Assembly: GCF_014541205.1 (NCBI RefSeq)
Contig: NZ_CP061280.1
Coordinates: forward strand, 698,798 to 762,797
Source: Mannheimia bovis
GTDB taxonomy: Bacteria > Pseudomonadota > Gammaproteobacteria > Enterobacterales > Pasteurellaceae
Direction: 5' to 3'
Length of the DNA: 64,000 bases
The notes under the pieces are model-generated. The model ran no database searches. It saw nothing but the letters and a program-made list of their open reading frames with translations, and was not told the origin of the DNA. A program made the translations under genes and the position numbers. Shown in pieces: positions 28,473 to 39,331 of this stretch. The number at the start of each line of letters is the position of its first letter. Position 1 is the first letter of the stretch.

Positions 28473-29807
28473 ATGCAGCTTTACTCTTATATCTGCTTGC
28501 TATTTGGGCTTGCAATGTTTATTTCGTTTTTTACAAGAAAATTGAATGAAAATATTCAAACAACCATTGCAATCACAGCTTCTGCTCTTATCGGTTCTCT
28601 CCTTATTCTTACCTTCGGTTCTCTTGGCTGGTTTAATGTTGATCAACTTGCCATTTCCATTTTCGAACAACTTGATTTCAAAAGCTTCTTATTAAACGGT
28701 ATGTTAGGTTTCTTACTTTTCGCAGGGTCATTGGGTATTAAGCTCCCCTTAATGAAAGAGCAACGCCGAGAGATTGCCGTTTATGCCTTAATTTCTACCT
28801 TGATTTCTACCTTTTTAATAGGCGGTTTAATTTATGCGGTAGCAAGAATATGCGGATTAGATATTGGATTTGTTTACTGTTTATTATTTGGCTCGCTTAT
28901 TTCTCCAACCGACCCTATTGCTGTGCTTGCAATTATTAAAAGTCTCAAAGCTCCAAAACGTCTTTCTATGCACGTTGAAGGGGAATCTTTATTCAATGAC
29001 GGTATCGGTTTAGTGATTTTTACCACCATTTTTGCCGTAGCATTTGGGGGGCAAGAGCCTACATTGGGTGGTGTAGTAGGGCTATTTTTACAAGAAGCTG
29101 TTGGGGGCATTTTATTTGGGTTATTAACGGGTTTTATTGCTCATAAATTTATTTCTGCCACTGATGACGGAAGCCTTGAGATTTTAATCACACTTACCAT
29201 TCCAACTGTTGGCTTTGTGATTGCTAATTACCTACACGTTTCAGGAGCATTAACAATGGTTGTGGCAGGGATTATGATTGGAAACTGGACACGCCGCTCA
29301 GGCTTTTCCGAACAGAGCCAGAAATACCTAGATCACTTTTGGGAGATGATTGACCATTCACTTAACTATCTCTTGTTCCTTCTTATTGGATTAAGCACCT
29401 TATTGGTTGATTTTACCTTTATTGGTGGCGTGTTGATGATTGCGGCAATTCCAATTTGTTTACTTTCCCGCTACATCAGTTTATGGATTCCGTACCAAGT
29501 GTTAAAACGCTTCCGCACTTATAACCCTTATACGCTCAAGATTATGACGTGGGGTGGTTTACGTGGCGGCTTGGCATTAGCAATGGCACTTGCTGTACCA
29601 ACGGGTTCTGCCGTAATCGCTAGCTCAGAAGGAAATATTGATGTACGAGATTTGATTTTGTTAATGACCTATGCCGTAGTTACTTTCTCAATTCTAGTGC
29701 AAGGCTCAACCGTTGAACCGATGATTAAAAAGGCAAAAGCAGTTGATCCAAGACGAGTAGCCTTTAATAAACTTGGCGGTAAAGATGACTTTATTCCTCA
29801 TATTTAA
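28473..29807 (+). CDS. Na+/H+ (cation:proton) antiporter, CPA1/NhaP-like
   Basis: A 444-residue integral membrane protein with about a dozen hydrophobic segments. CPA1 hallmarks are SLISPTDPIAVLAIIK near residue 145 and ESLFNDGIGLVIFTTIF near 170, which holds the ND ion-binding aspartate. A conserved MTWGGLRGGLALAMALAVP lies near 355. It exchanges cytoplasmic Na+ (or K+) for protons. It is monocistronic by spacing. A second, unrelated antiporter (nhaA) lies at 40.7 kb. Confidence 0.9.
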   Translation: MQLYSYICLLFGLAMFISFFTRKLNENIQTTIAITASALIGSLLILTFGSLGWFNVDQLAISIFEQLDFKSFLLNGMLGFLLFAGSLGIKLPLMKEQRREIAVYALISTLISTFLIGGLIYAVARICGLDIGFVYCLLFGSLISPTDPIAVLAIIKSLKAPKRLSMHVEGESLFNDGIGLVIFTTIFAVAFGGQEPTLGGVVGLFLQEAVGGILFGLLTGFIAHKFISATDDGSLEILITLTIPTVGFVIANYLHVSGALTMVVAGIMIGNWTRRSGFSEQSQKYLDHFWEMIDHSLNYLLFLLIGLSTLLVDFTFIGGVLMIAAIPICLLSRYISLWIPYQVLKRFRTYNPYTLKIMTWGGLRGGLALAMALAVPTGSAVIASSEGNIDVRDLILLMTYAVVTFSILVQGSTVEPMIKKAKAVDPRRVAFNKLGGKDDFIPHI

Positions 29808-29869
29808 TATAACGGAATAGCATATTATTTCACTAAAGATTATTAGCCATCTAGGCGGCTTTATACTTT

Positions 29870-29904
29870 AATACCTCTCTATTTATTTTAGTGAGGTATT
29901 TTTT
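29870..29904 (+). promoter_or_regulatory. Leader hairpin covering the tsuA ribosome-binding site
   Basis: AATACCTC (29870-29877) pairs with GAGGTATT (29893-29900), and four further T follow directly up to the ATG at 29905. GAGG (29893-29896), 8 bases from the start codon, is the only Shine-Dalgarno candidate, so it is inside the stem. The structure looks like both a terminator and a translational lock. Confidence 0.6.
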
Positions 29905-30933
29905 ATGTTATTAACAGGATTGTTATGTGGTTTCCTACTCGGTTTTGTAATGCAGCGTGGACGTTTCTGTATTACGGGAGCGTTTCGTGATCTTTATGTA
30001 ACTAAAAGTAGCCGTATGTTTGTGGCTCTTTTAATTGCGATTACTGTTCAATCTATCGGCATTTGGTTGTTATATGAAGCGGGTTCTTTTGACTCTCCCG
30101 CAGAGAATTTACCGCTACTTGCTGTGATTATCGGAGCATTCTTATTCGGTGTTGGTATCATCTATGCAGGTGGTTGTGCAACAGGAACTTGGTATCGTGC
30201 CGGTGAAGGTTTAATTGGTAGTTGGGTAGCGTTAATTATGTATGCACTATTCTCAGCTTCAATGCGAACAGGTGTATTAGCCCCGTTCAATCAAGAATTA
30301 AAAAGTAAAGTGATTGAACAACGCACTATTTACGAAACATTTGGCATTTCACCTTGGATTTTAGTGTTTATTTTAACTGTAGTTACTTTAACACTGGCTA
30401 TTCGCCATTTAAGAAAACCAAGAGGAAAAACCATTGCATTAAAACCACGAAAAACAGGTTTAGCCCATATTCTATTTGAAAAACGTTGGCATCCGTTTGT
30501 AACAGCGGTATTAGTTGGTCTTATTGCACTGTTAGCGTGGCCTCTAAGTAATGCAGCAGGTAGAAATTTTGGCTTAGGCATTACTTCTCCGAGTGCAAAT
30601 GTTATTCAATATTTTGTATTTGGTGATGATAAATTTATTAACTGGGGTGTGTTTTTAGTATTGGGAATTTTAATTGGTTCTTTTGTTGCTGCAAAATTAT
30701 CCAATGAATTTCGTTTTAGAGTGCCAGATGCAACCACAATGCTTCGTAGTGCCGGTGGTGGTGCATTAATGGGAATTGGGGCAAGTCTTGCCGGTGGTTG
30801 CTCGATCGGCAACGGCTTAGTTGAAACCGCATTTTTCTCGTGGCAAGGTTGGATTTCATTACCTATTATGATTTTAGGTACATCGGTTGGTGCATATTTT
30901 ACAATTATTCGTCCGCAACGTTTAAAAAGTTAA
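29905..30933 (+). CDS. tsuA: Thiosulfate transporter, YeeE/YedE family
   Basis: A 342-residue inner-membrane protein with about nine or more hydrophobic segments. Conserved cysteines line the path in YeeE proteins: MQRGRFCITGAFRD near residue 20, YAGGCATGTWYRAGEG near 90, and GASLAGGCSIGNGL near 295. These relay thiosulfate through S-H-S contacts. The partner gene tsuB follows 18 bases on. Together they import thiosulfate as sulfur source for cysteine synthesis. The start overlaps an unusual hairpin-plus-T-run leader (29870-29904). Confidence 0.9.
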   Translation: MLLTGLLCGFLLGFVMQRGRFCITGAFRDLYVTKSSRMFVALLIAITVQSIGIWLLYEAGSFDSPAENLPLLAVIIGAFLFGVGIIYAGGCATGTWYRAGEGLIGSWVALIMYALFSASMRTGVLAPFNQELKSKVIEQRTIYETFGISPWILVFILTVVTLTLAIRHLRKPRGKTIALKPRKTGLAHILFEKRWHPFVTAVLVGLIALLAWPLSNAAGRNFGLGITSPSANVIQYFVFGDDKFINWGVFLVLGILIGSFVAAKLSNEFRFRVPDATTMLRSAGGGALMGIGASLAGGCSIGNGLVETAFFSWQGWISLPIMILGTSVGAYFTIIRPQRLKS

Positions 30934-30951
30934 TTTTTAAGGAGTATTATA

Positions 30952-31173
30952 ATGAATGTTCGTTTACCGGCTTCAGGACTTGTTTGTCCATTTCCGTTGG
31001 TTGAAGCTAAAGCAGCAATGGCAAAATTAAATAAGGGGGATAGTTTAACGATTGAGTTTGACTGTACTCAAGCTACAGAAGCTATTCCAAACTGGGCAGA
31101 AGAAGAAGGCTATGAAGTAACCGATTATCAGCAAATTGGCGATGCATTATGGGAAATTACGGTAGTTAAATAA
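30952..31173 (+). CDS. tsuB: TusA-like sulfurtransferase subunit of the thiosulfate uptake system
   Basis: A 73-residue TusA/SirA-fold protein. The active cysteine is in the CPxP motif of LPASGLVCPFPLVEAKAAMAKL. It has a clear AAGGAG site before ATG and directly follows tsuA, the YeeE-YeeD (TsuA-TsuB) arrangement. TsuB accepts or processes thiosulfate at the cytoplasmic face and is required for uptake. A 10-bp-stem terminator (31203-31225) ends the unit. Confidence 0.9.
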   Translation: MNVRLPASGLVCPFPLVEAKAAMAKLNKGDSLTIEFDCTQATEAIPNWAEEEGYEVTDYQQIGDALWEITVVK

Positions 31174-31202
31174 TTCAAACTCGTTTTATTTTTAGATGCC
31201 TT

Positions 31203-31225
31203 AACGCCATACTTTGTATGGCGTT
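31203..31225 (+). terminator. Intrinsic terminator of tsuA-tsuB
   Basis: AACGCCATAC, loop TTT, GTATGGCGTT, then TATTTATTTT. An uptake signal follows at 31237-31245. Confidence 0.85.
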
Positions 31226-31343
31226 TATTTATTTTAACCGCTTGTAAAGTTTACTTCGTGGTATTTAATTGTTATTGACAATTAAATTAATAAATATTAA
31301 TAGCTTTTTTCAAACTTGAAATCCCCATATAATTCCCATTGAA

Positions 31344-33564
<2,221 letters not shown>

Positions 33565-33586
33565 TCTGACGGATAAATAAGAAATA

Positions 33587-33612
33587 AACCCCAATGGTGA
33601 AAGCCGTTGGGG
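33587..33612 (+). terminator. Intrinsic terminator of katG
   Basis: AACCCCAATGG, 6-base loop, CCGTTGGGGTT with a one-base mismatch, then TTGTGTTTTTTT. Confidence 0.85.
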
Positions 33613-33763
33613 TTTTGTGTTTTTTTACACAAGCGGTTTGTTTTTAGGAAAATTTTGCAAATTTTTCTTAAATGGATTTTCGTAGGAGGGGAGTAACATT
33701 CTCGAATATTGAGATAAATTAGGCGGACTAAAACTTGCCCCTACGGTATATTTCGGAAAACGT

Positions 33764-33785
33764 AAAAGGGGCTTTCGCCCCTTTT
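33764..33785 (-). terminator. Intrinsic terminator of dnaJ
   Basis: AAAAGGGGC, loop TTTC, GCCCCTTTT. It works on both strands but fits the end of dnaJ (minus strand, stop at 33798). Confidence 0.85.
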
Positions 33786-33797
33786 GTTTTCTTTGGT

Positions 33798-34937
33798 TTA
33801 TTTCCCTAAATTATCAAAGAACCTTTTCACACCGTCAAAAAAACCTTCGTGTTTCGGGCGGTGCTTGCCTTTGCCATCTAAACTTTCTTCAAATTGACGT
33901 AATAAGGCTTTTTGTTCTTCATTCAGATTTACAGGGGTTTCAATCACTACTTTACAAATTAAATCGCCGGTGTAGCCACCTCTTGCACTTGCCACCCCTT
34001 TACCTCTCACACGAAACAGTTTGCCTGTTTGGGTTTCTGCCGGAATTTTAAGTTTGAGTTTGCCGTCTAGGGTTGGCACTTCAATTTCGCCACCTAACGC
34101 CGCAAGGGTAAAGCTGATTGGCACTTCACAATATAAATTTGAACCATCACGTTCAAAAATATCGTGTTCTTTAACGTGAATTACCACATATAAATCGCCT
34201 GCCGGTGCTCCGTTTTCGCCTGCTGCCCCTTCGCCGGATAAACGAAGTTGGTTACCGGTATCCACCCCTGCCGGAATAGTAACGGAGAGATTTTTCGCTT
34301 TTTGTACACGACCATCACCGTGGCAAGAGCGACACGGTTTTTCAATACGTTTGCCGGTGCCGTGGCAACTTGGACAGACTGCTTCCGTTACAAAAAAACC
34401 TTGCTGACGGCGAATCCGACCTGTACCGTGGCAGTGAGAACAAGTTTCCACTTTGCTGCCAGCCTCTGCACCTGAGCCGTGGCAAGTATCACATTCCGCT
34501 AAGGTTTGAATGCGAATATCCTTCTTGCAACCTTTTACCGCTTCTTCCAGCGTGATTTCGATGTCGTAACGTAAATCATCGCCACGTACTACAGGGCTAC
34601 GGCGACCACCGCCACCGAAGCCTCCACCAAACATTTCACTGAAGATGTCTTCAAAGCCGCCAAAACCACCGCCACCGAAGCCTCCAAATCCGCCTGAACC
34701 GCCCCCGCCTTGTTCAAAAGCAGCGTGTCCGTATTGGTCGTACATTGCACGTTTTTCGTTGTCGGTTAAAACTTCGTACGCTTCAGTGATCTCTTTAAAT
34801 TTTTCTTCCGAGTCTTTACTACCTTGGTTTTTGTCAGGGTGATGCTTTGCCGCCAAACGTTTATAAGCACGTTTGATGTCTTTCTCACTTGCCCCTTTTT
34901 CTAACCCAAGGACTTCGTAATAATCTTTTTTCGCCAT
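33798..34937 (-). CDS. dnaJ: Chaperone protein DnaJ (Hsp40)
   Basis: A 379-residue type I J-protein. The J domain has the HPD tripeptide in [11 protein letters not shown] near residue 33; a glycine/phenylalanine-rich linker follows (about 75-115). Then come four zinc-binding CxxCxGxG repeats ([32 protein letters not shown]) and the C-terminal substrate domains. It stimulates the DnaK ATPase and delivers unfolded clients. ATG 34937 is the family start; an in-frame ATG seven codons upstream lies too close to the preceding repeat. Between dnaK and dnaJ lie a small unknown gene and two hairpins, which is not the usual tight dnaKJ junction. Confidence 0.97.
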   Translation of the reverse strand: MAKKDYYEVLGLEKGASEKDIKRAYKRLAAKHHPDKNQGSKDSEEKFKEITEAYEVLTDNEKRAMYDQYGHAAFEQGGGGSGGFGGFGGGGFGGFEDIFSEMFGGGFGGGGRRSPVVRGDDLRYDIEITLEEAVKGCKKDIRIQTLAECDTCHGSGAEAGSKVETCSHCHGTGRIRRQQGFFVTEAVCPSCHGTGKRIEKPCRSCHGDGRVQKAKNLSVTIPAGVDTGNQLRLSGEGAAGENGAPAGDLYVVIHVKEHDIFERDGSNLYCEVPISFTLAALGGEIEVPTLDGKLKLKIPAETQTGKLFRVRGKGVASARGGYTGDLICKVVIETPVNLNEEQKALLRQFEESLDGKGKHRPKHEGFFDGVKRFFDNLGK

Positions 34938-34984
34938 AGTTTTTCCGTATTTTTGCAAAATTTTTATAAAAAATGACCGCTTGT

Positions 34985-35020
34985 TTTACTCCCCTCTTTT
35001 CTAAAGAGGGGGATCAGATC
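34985..35020. repeat. 36-bp palindromic repeat, copy 2
   Basis: Second copy of the element at 27124-27159. It lies between the small gene at 35031 and dnaJ, next to a perfect uptake signal (34976-34984), and may weaken read-through into dnaJ. Confidence 0.75.
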
Positions 35021-35030
35021 TCTAGTTATA

Positions 35031-35339
35031 TTAACAATGCGGATTCACCGCAATATAAATTTCGACTTTGCCGTCAGGTAAATGTTTTTCAAAATCCACA
35101 GTGTAGGCTCGTTTTAACAAGCCTTGCTTGGAGCGGTTTTCAATGCTTGCCCACGTTTCTGAAAGTAGATCTTCAGTGGTTGGAACTTTCTCAAACCAAA
35201 TAAAATCTTCCATCAAAATCGGTTCGTTACCGTTTTCAGTTTCCGTTTCCGTTGCAATAACGGTTTCGCCTGTTTTGTGATTGTAGATTTTATAAAGCGG
35301 AATTTGCACTTTTTCGGTTGTGGGATAGAGCTTAAGCAT
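35031..35339 (-). CDS. Small hypothetical protein between dnaK and dnaJ
   Basis: A 102-residue soluble acidic protein that I do not recognise. Visible parts are LYPTTEKVQIPLYKIYNHKTGETVIATETE, then a D/E-rich middle (PILMEDFIWFEKVP) and a conserved-looking C-terminus YTVDFEKHLPDGKVEIYIAVNPHC. No signal peptide, membrane segment or metal cluster is seen. ATG 35339 is chosen, with AAGGA 10 bases upstream; a TTG at 35345 is nearer the same site. Its codon usage and start look real, and it lies on the same strand as dnaK and dnaJ, flanked by palindromes on both sides. Function unknown; co-expression with the heat-shock genes is inferred from position. Confidence 0.7.
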   Translation of the reverse strand: MLKLYPTTEKVQIPLYKIYNHKTGETVIATETETENGNEPILMEDFIWFEKVPTTEDLLSETWASIENRSKQGLLKRAYTVDFEKHLPDGKVEIYIAVNPHC

Positions 35340-35372
35340 TTGCAAAATTTCCTTAGAATTTGACCGCTTGTT

Positions 35373-35400
35373 GTAGGGACAAATTGCAATTTGCCCCTAC
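35373..35400. repeat. Extragenic palindrome (GTAGGG...CCCCTAC type)
   Basis: 14-base arms with one mismatch, beginning GTAGGG and ending CCCCTAC. It directly adjoins an uptake signal (35363-35371). The element at 63631-63657 has the same ends, a similar mismatch and the same uptake-signal neighbour. Confidence 0.65.
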
Positions 35401-35416
35401 GTTCACATTATGCAAA

Positions 35417-35440
35417 AGGGGCGAAAGATGTTTCGCCCCT
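35417..35440 (-). terminator. Terminator/attenuator after dnaK
   Basis: AGGGGCGAAA, 4-base loop, TTTCGCCCCT: a perfect 10-bp stem; the minus strand continues TTTTGC. It lies 17 bases beyond the dnaK stop and would lower expression of the downstream genes relative to dnaK. Confidence 0.75.
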
Positions 35441-35456
35441 ACAGGTTTGGGAAAGA

Positions 35457-37355
35457 TTATTTATTGTCTTTCACTTCTTCAAATTCCGCATCTACCACAC
35501 CATCATCTTTTTGAGCTTGTTGTGGTTGCTCGCCGGCTTGGGCTTTTGCTTGAGCGGCTTGCATTAGCGGTTCTGAGGCTTTGATTAATGCTTCAATTTT
35601 CGCTTCGATGTCAGCTTTATCTTCGCCTTTTGCTGCAGTTTCTAACTCTGCAATAGCTGCTTCGATTTTCGCTTTGTCGTCTGCATTTAACGCATCGCCT
35701 GCTTCTGTAATTTGCTTACGGGTTGCGTGAGCAATACCGTCTGCTTGGTTACGGGTTTGAACTAACTCTTCAAATTTTTTGTCTGCTTCAGCGTTCGCTT
35801 CCGCATCACGCACCATTTGTTCTACTTCTTCATCGCTTAAGCCTGAAGATGCTTGGATTTTGATTTGTTGCTCTTTACCTGTATTTTTATCTTTCGCAGA
35901 CACGTTAATGATACCGTTCGCATCAATATCGAAAGTTACTTCAATTTGTGGCATACCGCGTGGAGCAGGGTTAATACCTTCAAGGTTGAATTGACCTAAA
36001 GATTTGTTATCCGCTGCACGTTTACGTTCACCTTGTAACACGTGGATCGTTACCGCAGATTGGTTATCTTCCGCCGTTGAGAACACTTGCGATTTTTTGG
36101 TTGGGATCGTCGTGTTTTTCTCAATTAAGGTCGTCATTACACCACCCATTGTTTCGATACCTAATGAAAGTGGGGTAACGTCTAATAACAATACGTCTGT
36201 TACAGAACCGCTTAATACACCGCCTTGCACTGCTGCACCGATTGCTACTGCTTCATCCGGGTTCACATCTTTACGAGGTTCTTTCCCGAAGAAGTCTGCC
36301 ACTTTTTTCTGTACTAATGGCATACGGGTTTGACCGCCCACTAAGATTACATCGTTGATTTCGCTAACCGATAAGCCTGCATCTGCTAATGCAGTTTTTA
36401 ACGGCTCTAATGAACGGTTTACTAAATCTTCCACTAATGCTTCTAATTTTGCACGGGTTACTTTGATGTTTAAGTGTTTCGGACCGGTTGCATCTGCCGT
36501 GATGTATGGAAGATTTACTTCTGTTTCTTGTGCAGAAGAAAGCTCGATTTTCGCTTTTTCAGCCGCTTCTTTCACACGTTGCATAGCCATTGGGTCGTTG
36601 CGTAAATCAACGCCTTGCTCTTTTTGGAACTCTTCTACTAAGTAGTTGATAACACGGTTATCAAAGTCTTCACCCCCTAAGTGAGTATCACCGTTGGTTG
36701 CACGCACTTCAAAGGTTTGCTCGCCGTCAAAGTTATCAATTTCGATGATTGAAATATCGAATGTACCACCACCTAAGTCGTAAACCGCGATAGTTTGGTT
36801 CTCTTTCTTAGAATCTAAACCGTAAGCTAAGGCTGCCGCTGTTGGTTCGTTGATGATACGTTTTACATCTAAACCTGCGATACGACCGGCATCTTTGGTT
36901 GCTTGACGTTGAGCATCGTTAAAGTATGCAGGTACAGTGATTACTGCTTCAGTTACCGGCTCGCCTAAGAAATCTTCCGCAGTTTTCTTCATTTTTTTCA
37001 AGATTTCAGCAGAGATTTGTGGTGGTGCTAATTTTTCACCTTTCACCGTTACCCACGCATCGCCATTATCTGCTTTACTGATTTCAAACGGCATAATTTC
37101 GATATCACGTTGCACTTCTGCATCCGTAAAACGGCGACCGATTAAACGTTTGATTGCAAATAATGTATTTTTCGGGTTAGTGATCGCCTGGCGTTTTGCC
37201 GGCTGACCCACTAAGGTTTCTTTGTCTGTGTAAGCGATGATTGATGGCGTTGTGCGTGCACCTTCTGCATTTTCAATTACACGTGGTTTGTCGCCGTCCA
37301 TTACTGCAACACAAGAGTTCGTTGTACCTAAGTCAATACCAATGATTTTACCCAT
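35457..37355 (-). CDS. dnaK: Molecular chaperone DnaK (Hsp70)
   Basis: A 632-residue Hsp70. The nucleotide domain starts [20 protein letters not shown]; other ATPase signatures are [18 protein letters not shown] and [14 protein letters not shown]. The interdomain linker [19 protein letters not shown] leads into the peptide-binding domain and lid, ending in [15 protein letters not shown], the acidic EEVKD-type tail. It refolds proteins with DnaJ and GrpE. A sigma-32 promoter lies 70-100 bases upstream, and a 6-bp hairpin (37395-37413) is in the untranslated leader. Confidence 0.98.
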   Translation of the reverse strand: MGKIIGIDLGTTNSCVAVMDGDKPRVIENAEGARTTPSIIAYTDKETLVGQPAKRQAITNPKNTLFAIKRLIGRRFTDAEVQRDIEIMPFEISKADNGDAWVTVKGEKLAPPQISAEILKKMKKTAEDFLGEPVTEAVITVPAYFNDAQRQATKDAGRIAGLDVKRIINEPTAAALAYGLDSKKENQTIAVYDLGGGTFDISIIEIDNFDGEQTFEVRATNGDTHLGGEDFDNRVINYLVEEFQKEQGVDLRNDPMAMQRVKEAAEKAKIELSSAQETEVNLPYITADATGPKHLNIKVTRAKLEALVEDLVNRSLEPLKTALADAGLSVSEINDVILVGGQTRMPLVQKKVADFFGKEPRKDVNPDEAVAIGAAVQGGVLSGSVTDVLLLDVTPLSLGIETMGGVMTTLIEKNTTIPTKKSQVFSTAEDNQSAVTIHVLQGERKRAADNKSLGQFNLEGINPAPRGMPQIEVTFDIDANGIINVSAKDKNTGKEQQIKIQASSGLSDEEVEQMVRDAEANAEADKKFEELVQTRNQADGIAHATRKQITEAGDALNADDKAKIEAAIAELETAAKGEDKADIEAKIEALIKASEPLMQAAQAKAQAGEQPQQAQKDDGVVDAEFEEVKDNK

Positions 37356-37425
37356 TTTATGATTCCTCTAGTTATAAATTCATTTTCAAAAAGAAACGGG
37401 ATAATTTCCCGTTCAGACGAAACCA

Positions 37426-37454
37426 TAAATAGGGGCAAAATTTAACGGTTCAAG
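37426..37454 (-). promoter_or_regulatory. Sigma-32 heat-shock promoter of dnaK
   Basis: On the minus strand, -35 CTTGAA (37449-37454), 13-base spacer, -10 CCCCTATTTA (37426-37435). This agrees well with CTTGAA-N13-15-CCCCATNT. It is about 71 bases upstream of the dnaK start. Confidence 0.85.
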
Positions 37455-37536
37455 AGGAAAATCAAAAAATTTTAAAAAAATTTGCAAATTTTTTTGTTAT
37501 TTACATAATAGTGAACGGTGATAAAAAGGAGGGAAA

Positions 37537-38226
37537 ATGAAAAGAGCGTACTTAAATATATTGGATCTCGTTGTTCTAACCATCATCTTTTTCGGATTAG
37601 CAATTTATACTTCTTTTTCACAATATTTATTGCTAAGTCAAGAAACAGTTACGTTAGAAGAGAATTTAACTTTTTCGAATGCACAAAATTATCAAGCATT
37701 TATAACCCAACTTGGATTATTAATAGCTGCATTTTGCTATTTAAAATGGCGGAATTTTAACTTTAGCCAATGGCATATTGAGCCATCTTTAAAATCGGTT
37801 TTACAAGGTGTTGGGTTATTTATCTTACTATCACTCGCAATGGATCTTTATTATGCCTTCATTTACGGAATTTACGGATTTTATGCTTCGGGAAATTCGG
37901 TATCGTTTTTAACTGTATTAAGTGGCGTTGAATTTTCAACAGTCTTGTATGCTATATTGAATGGTTTTTATGAAGAGATCTTTTTTCTCGGTATTTGTCT
38001 TGCAGTTAGACCTAAATTTTTGATATGTGCGGTTATTTACTCGCTCATAATTCGGGTTAGTTTTCACACATATCAAGGATTAGAAACCGCTTTAGGATTA
38101 GGAATTTGGCTTGGTTTAATTATTTACCTGTTTTATTCCCGCTCAAAAGAGAAAAATCTATTTCCGTTTTGGATCGCCCATAGTATTGCCGATGTGTTTG
38201 GGCTCAGCGTGATGGCATATTTTTAG
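37537..38226 (+). CDS. CPBP-like intramembrane protein with degenerate motifs
   Basis: A 229-residue protein with about seven hydrophobic segments. The C-terminal half resembles CPBP/Abi intramembrane proteases: motif 1 NGFYEEIFFLG has the glutamate pair but Leu instead of Arg in EExxxR; motif 2 appears as RVSFHTYQG (His kept, the Phe four before it is Arg); motif 3 is HSIADVFG (HxxxD kept). The metal-binding Glu and His residues survive, so activity is possible but not assured. Related proteins process prenylated peptides or confer bacteriocin immunity. AAGGAGG gives a strong ribosome-binding site. The gene is AT-rich relative to neighbours and has no operon partner. Confidence 0.7.
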   Translation: MKRAYLNILDLVVLTIIFFGLAIYTSFSQYLLLSQETVTLEENLTFSNAQNYQAFITQLGLLIAAFCYLKWRNFNFSQWHIEPSLKSVLQGVGLFILLSLAMDLYYAFIYGIYGFYASGNSVSFLTVLSGVEFSTVLYAILNGFYEEIFFLGICLAVRPKFLICAVIYSLIIRVSFHTYQGLETALGLGIWLGLIIYLFYSRSKEKNLFPFWIAHSIADVFGLSVMAYF

Positions 38227-38231
38227 TTATT

Positions 38232-38263
38232 TCCCCCATTCGTTATATTCTATAAAATGGGGG
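38232..38263. terminator. Hairpin between convergent genes
   Basis: CCCCCATT and AATGGGGG arms around a 16-base loop, followed by TATTCTTTT on the plus strand. Candidate terminator for the CPBP-like gene. Confidence 0.55.
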
Positions 38264-38276
38264 TATTCTTTTAGAT

Positions 38277-38894
38277 TTAGGGCTTAAATTTATTGTAATT
38301 CAACTGCAACCACTGCAACCCAATAACCGCAATCACATTATCGATTTTACCTTCCTCAACCCATTGATAAGCCTGCTCACGGCTGACAACGTGGACTAAA
38401 ATATCCTCATTTTCTTCTTCTAATAAACCGTGAACTTCGCCTGATTTGACTTTACTGCTATCAATCAAGCCAAGAAATAAATGTAAACGCTCAAGCTGTC
38501 CGCCGGGGCTGTCCCATACGCTAAGGGCGTGTTGTACTTCGCTTACTTCTAAGCCTGCTTCTTCTTTTGCTTCCCGAATAGCGACTTCAGCGGGTTCTTC
38601 ATTGCCTTTATCAACCATACCAGCGACTAATTCTAATAACCAAGGTGATTTTTTCTGGGAAGAGTCATAAGCCCCAATACGCACTTGTTCAACCAACACT
38701 ACATTATCCAGTTTGGGATCATAAGCAATAAGTGCGGCTGCTTCGCCTTTAATGAGTAATTCACGCACCACATCGCCGCTCATTTCACCGGAAAAGAGCT
38801 TGTGGCGGAAAGTGATTTTTTGGAGTTCAAAATGCCCTTTGTAAACGGTCTCTTTGTTTACAATCTGCAAATCTTCATATTGATATTGATTCAT
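38277..38894 (-). CDS. nudF: ADP-ribose pyrophosphatase (Nudix)
   Basis: A 205-residue Nudix hydrolase. The Nudix box runs from GNEEPAEVAIREAKEEAGLEV (REAKEEAG gives the catalytic REXXEE core), near residues 97-119. Upstream KITFRHKLFSGEMSGDVVRELL and downstream SPGGQLERLHLFLGL match NudF/ADPRase, which splits ADP-ribose to AMP and ribose-5-phosphate. It is the last gene of a four-gene run (eamA-like, phosphopantetheinyl transferase, psiE, nudF) with gaps of 19, 9 and 8 bases, so co-transcription is very likely. Confidence 0.93.
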   Translation of the reverse strand: MNQYQYEDLQIVNKETVYKGHFELQKITFRHKLFSGEMSGDVVRELLIKGEAAALIAYDPKLDNVVLVEQVRIGAYDSSQKKSPWLLELVAGMVDKGNEEPAEVAIREAKEEAGLEVSEVQHALSVWDSPGGQLERLHLFLGLIDSSKVKSGEVHGLLEEENEDILVHVVSREQAYQWVEEGKIDNVIAVIGLQWLQLNYNKFKP

Positions 38895-38902
38895 TCTGCC
38901 CC

Positions 38903-39322
38903 CTAGCTTCTTTGTAAACGATCGCTATGTACAAGATACAATGCAATAATCATTACTAAAATGGAAAGTGAGAAAAGTAGCGTATGCATTGCATTTGAGT
39001 GATCAACAATAATCAATCTCACCATTGCGGTAATGCCGATATACAGAAAATATCGCAACGGAAAATGGTAGTTCGATTTAAAATATTTCACAATTAAGGC
39101 GAGAAACTCAAAATAGAGAAAGAAAATCACAATATGCTCAACCACTTGGAATTTCTCGCTATTACCCAGTAATAACTCATACAGAGAATAGGCTTCCGCA
39201 AAAAGGGAATAAGAGAGCAAAATGCCGGCAACAAGTAAAGAGGCATTCAGTACCCATTGAAAAATTTCTGACGCCATTTTGCCAAACGTGGAGTGGTGTT
39301 CTTCTAAAGATTTTTTAGGCAT
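38903..39322 (-). CDS. psiE: Phosphate-starvation-inducible membrane protein PsiE
   Basis: A 139-residue protein with four hydrophobic segments (about 20-45, 58-78, 88-108, 115-133), the PsiE pattern. The core EFLALIVKYFKSNYHFPLRYFLYIGITAMVRLIIVDH is characteristic. Function is unknown in all species; E. coli psiE responds to phosphate and cAMP. Here it is inside the nudF operon between that gene and a phosphopantetheinyl transferase. No pho box was recognised. Confidence 0.9.
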   Translation of the reverse strand: MPKKSLEEHHSTFGKMASEIFQWVLNASLLVAGILLSYSLFAEAYSLYELLLGNSEKFQVVEHIVIFFLYFEFLALIVKYFKSNYHFPLRYFLYIGITAMVRLIIVDHSNAMHTLLFSLSILVMIIALYLVHSDRLQRS

Positions 39323-39331
39323 TCATTGTCC

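Noticed and set aside
34640-34720. Repetitive GGT/GGC tract in dnaJ as a possible phase-variable repeat
   Set aside because: It is the normal Gly/Phe-rich linker of DnaJ; codons are irregular and there is no simple unit.
36004-36333. 109-codon plus-strand frame inside dnaK (and similar long antisense frames at 36355 and 36937)
   Set aside because: Long antisense frames are a known by-product of biased dnaK codon use; no ribosome-binding site is evident.
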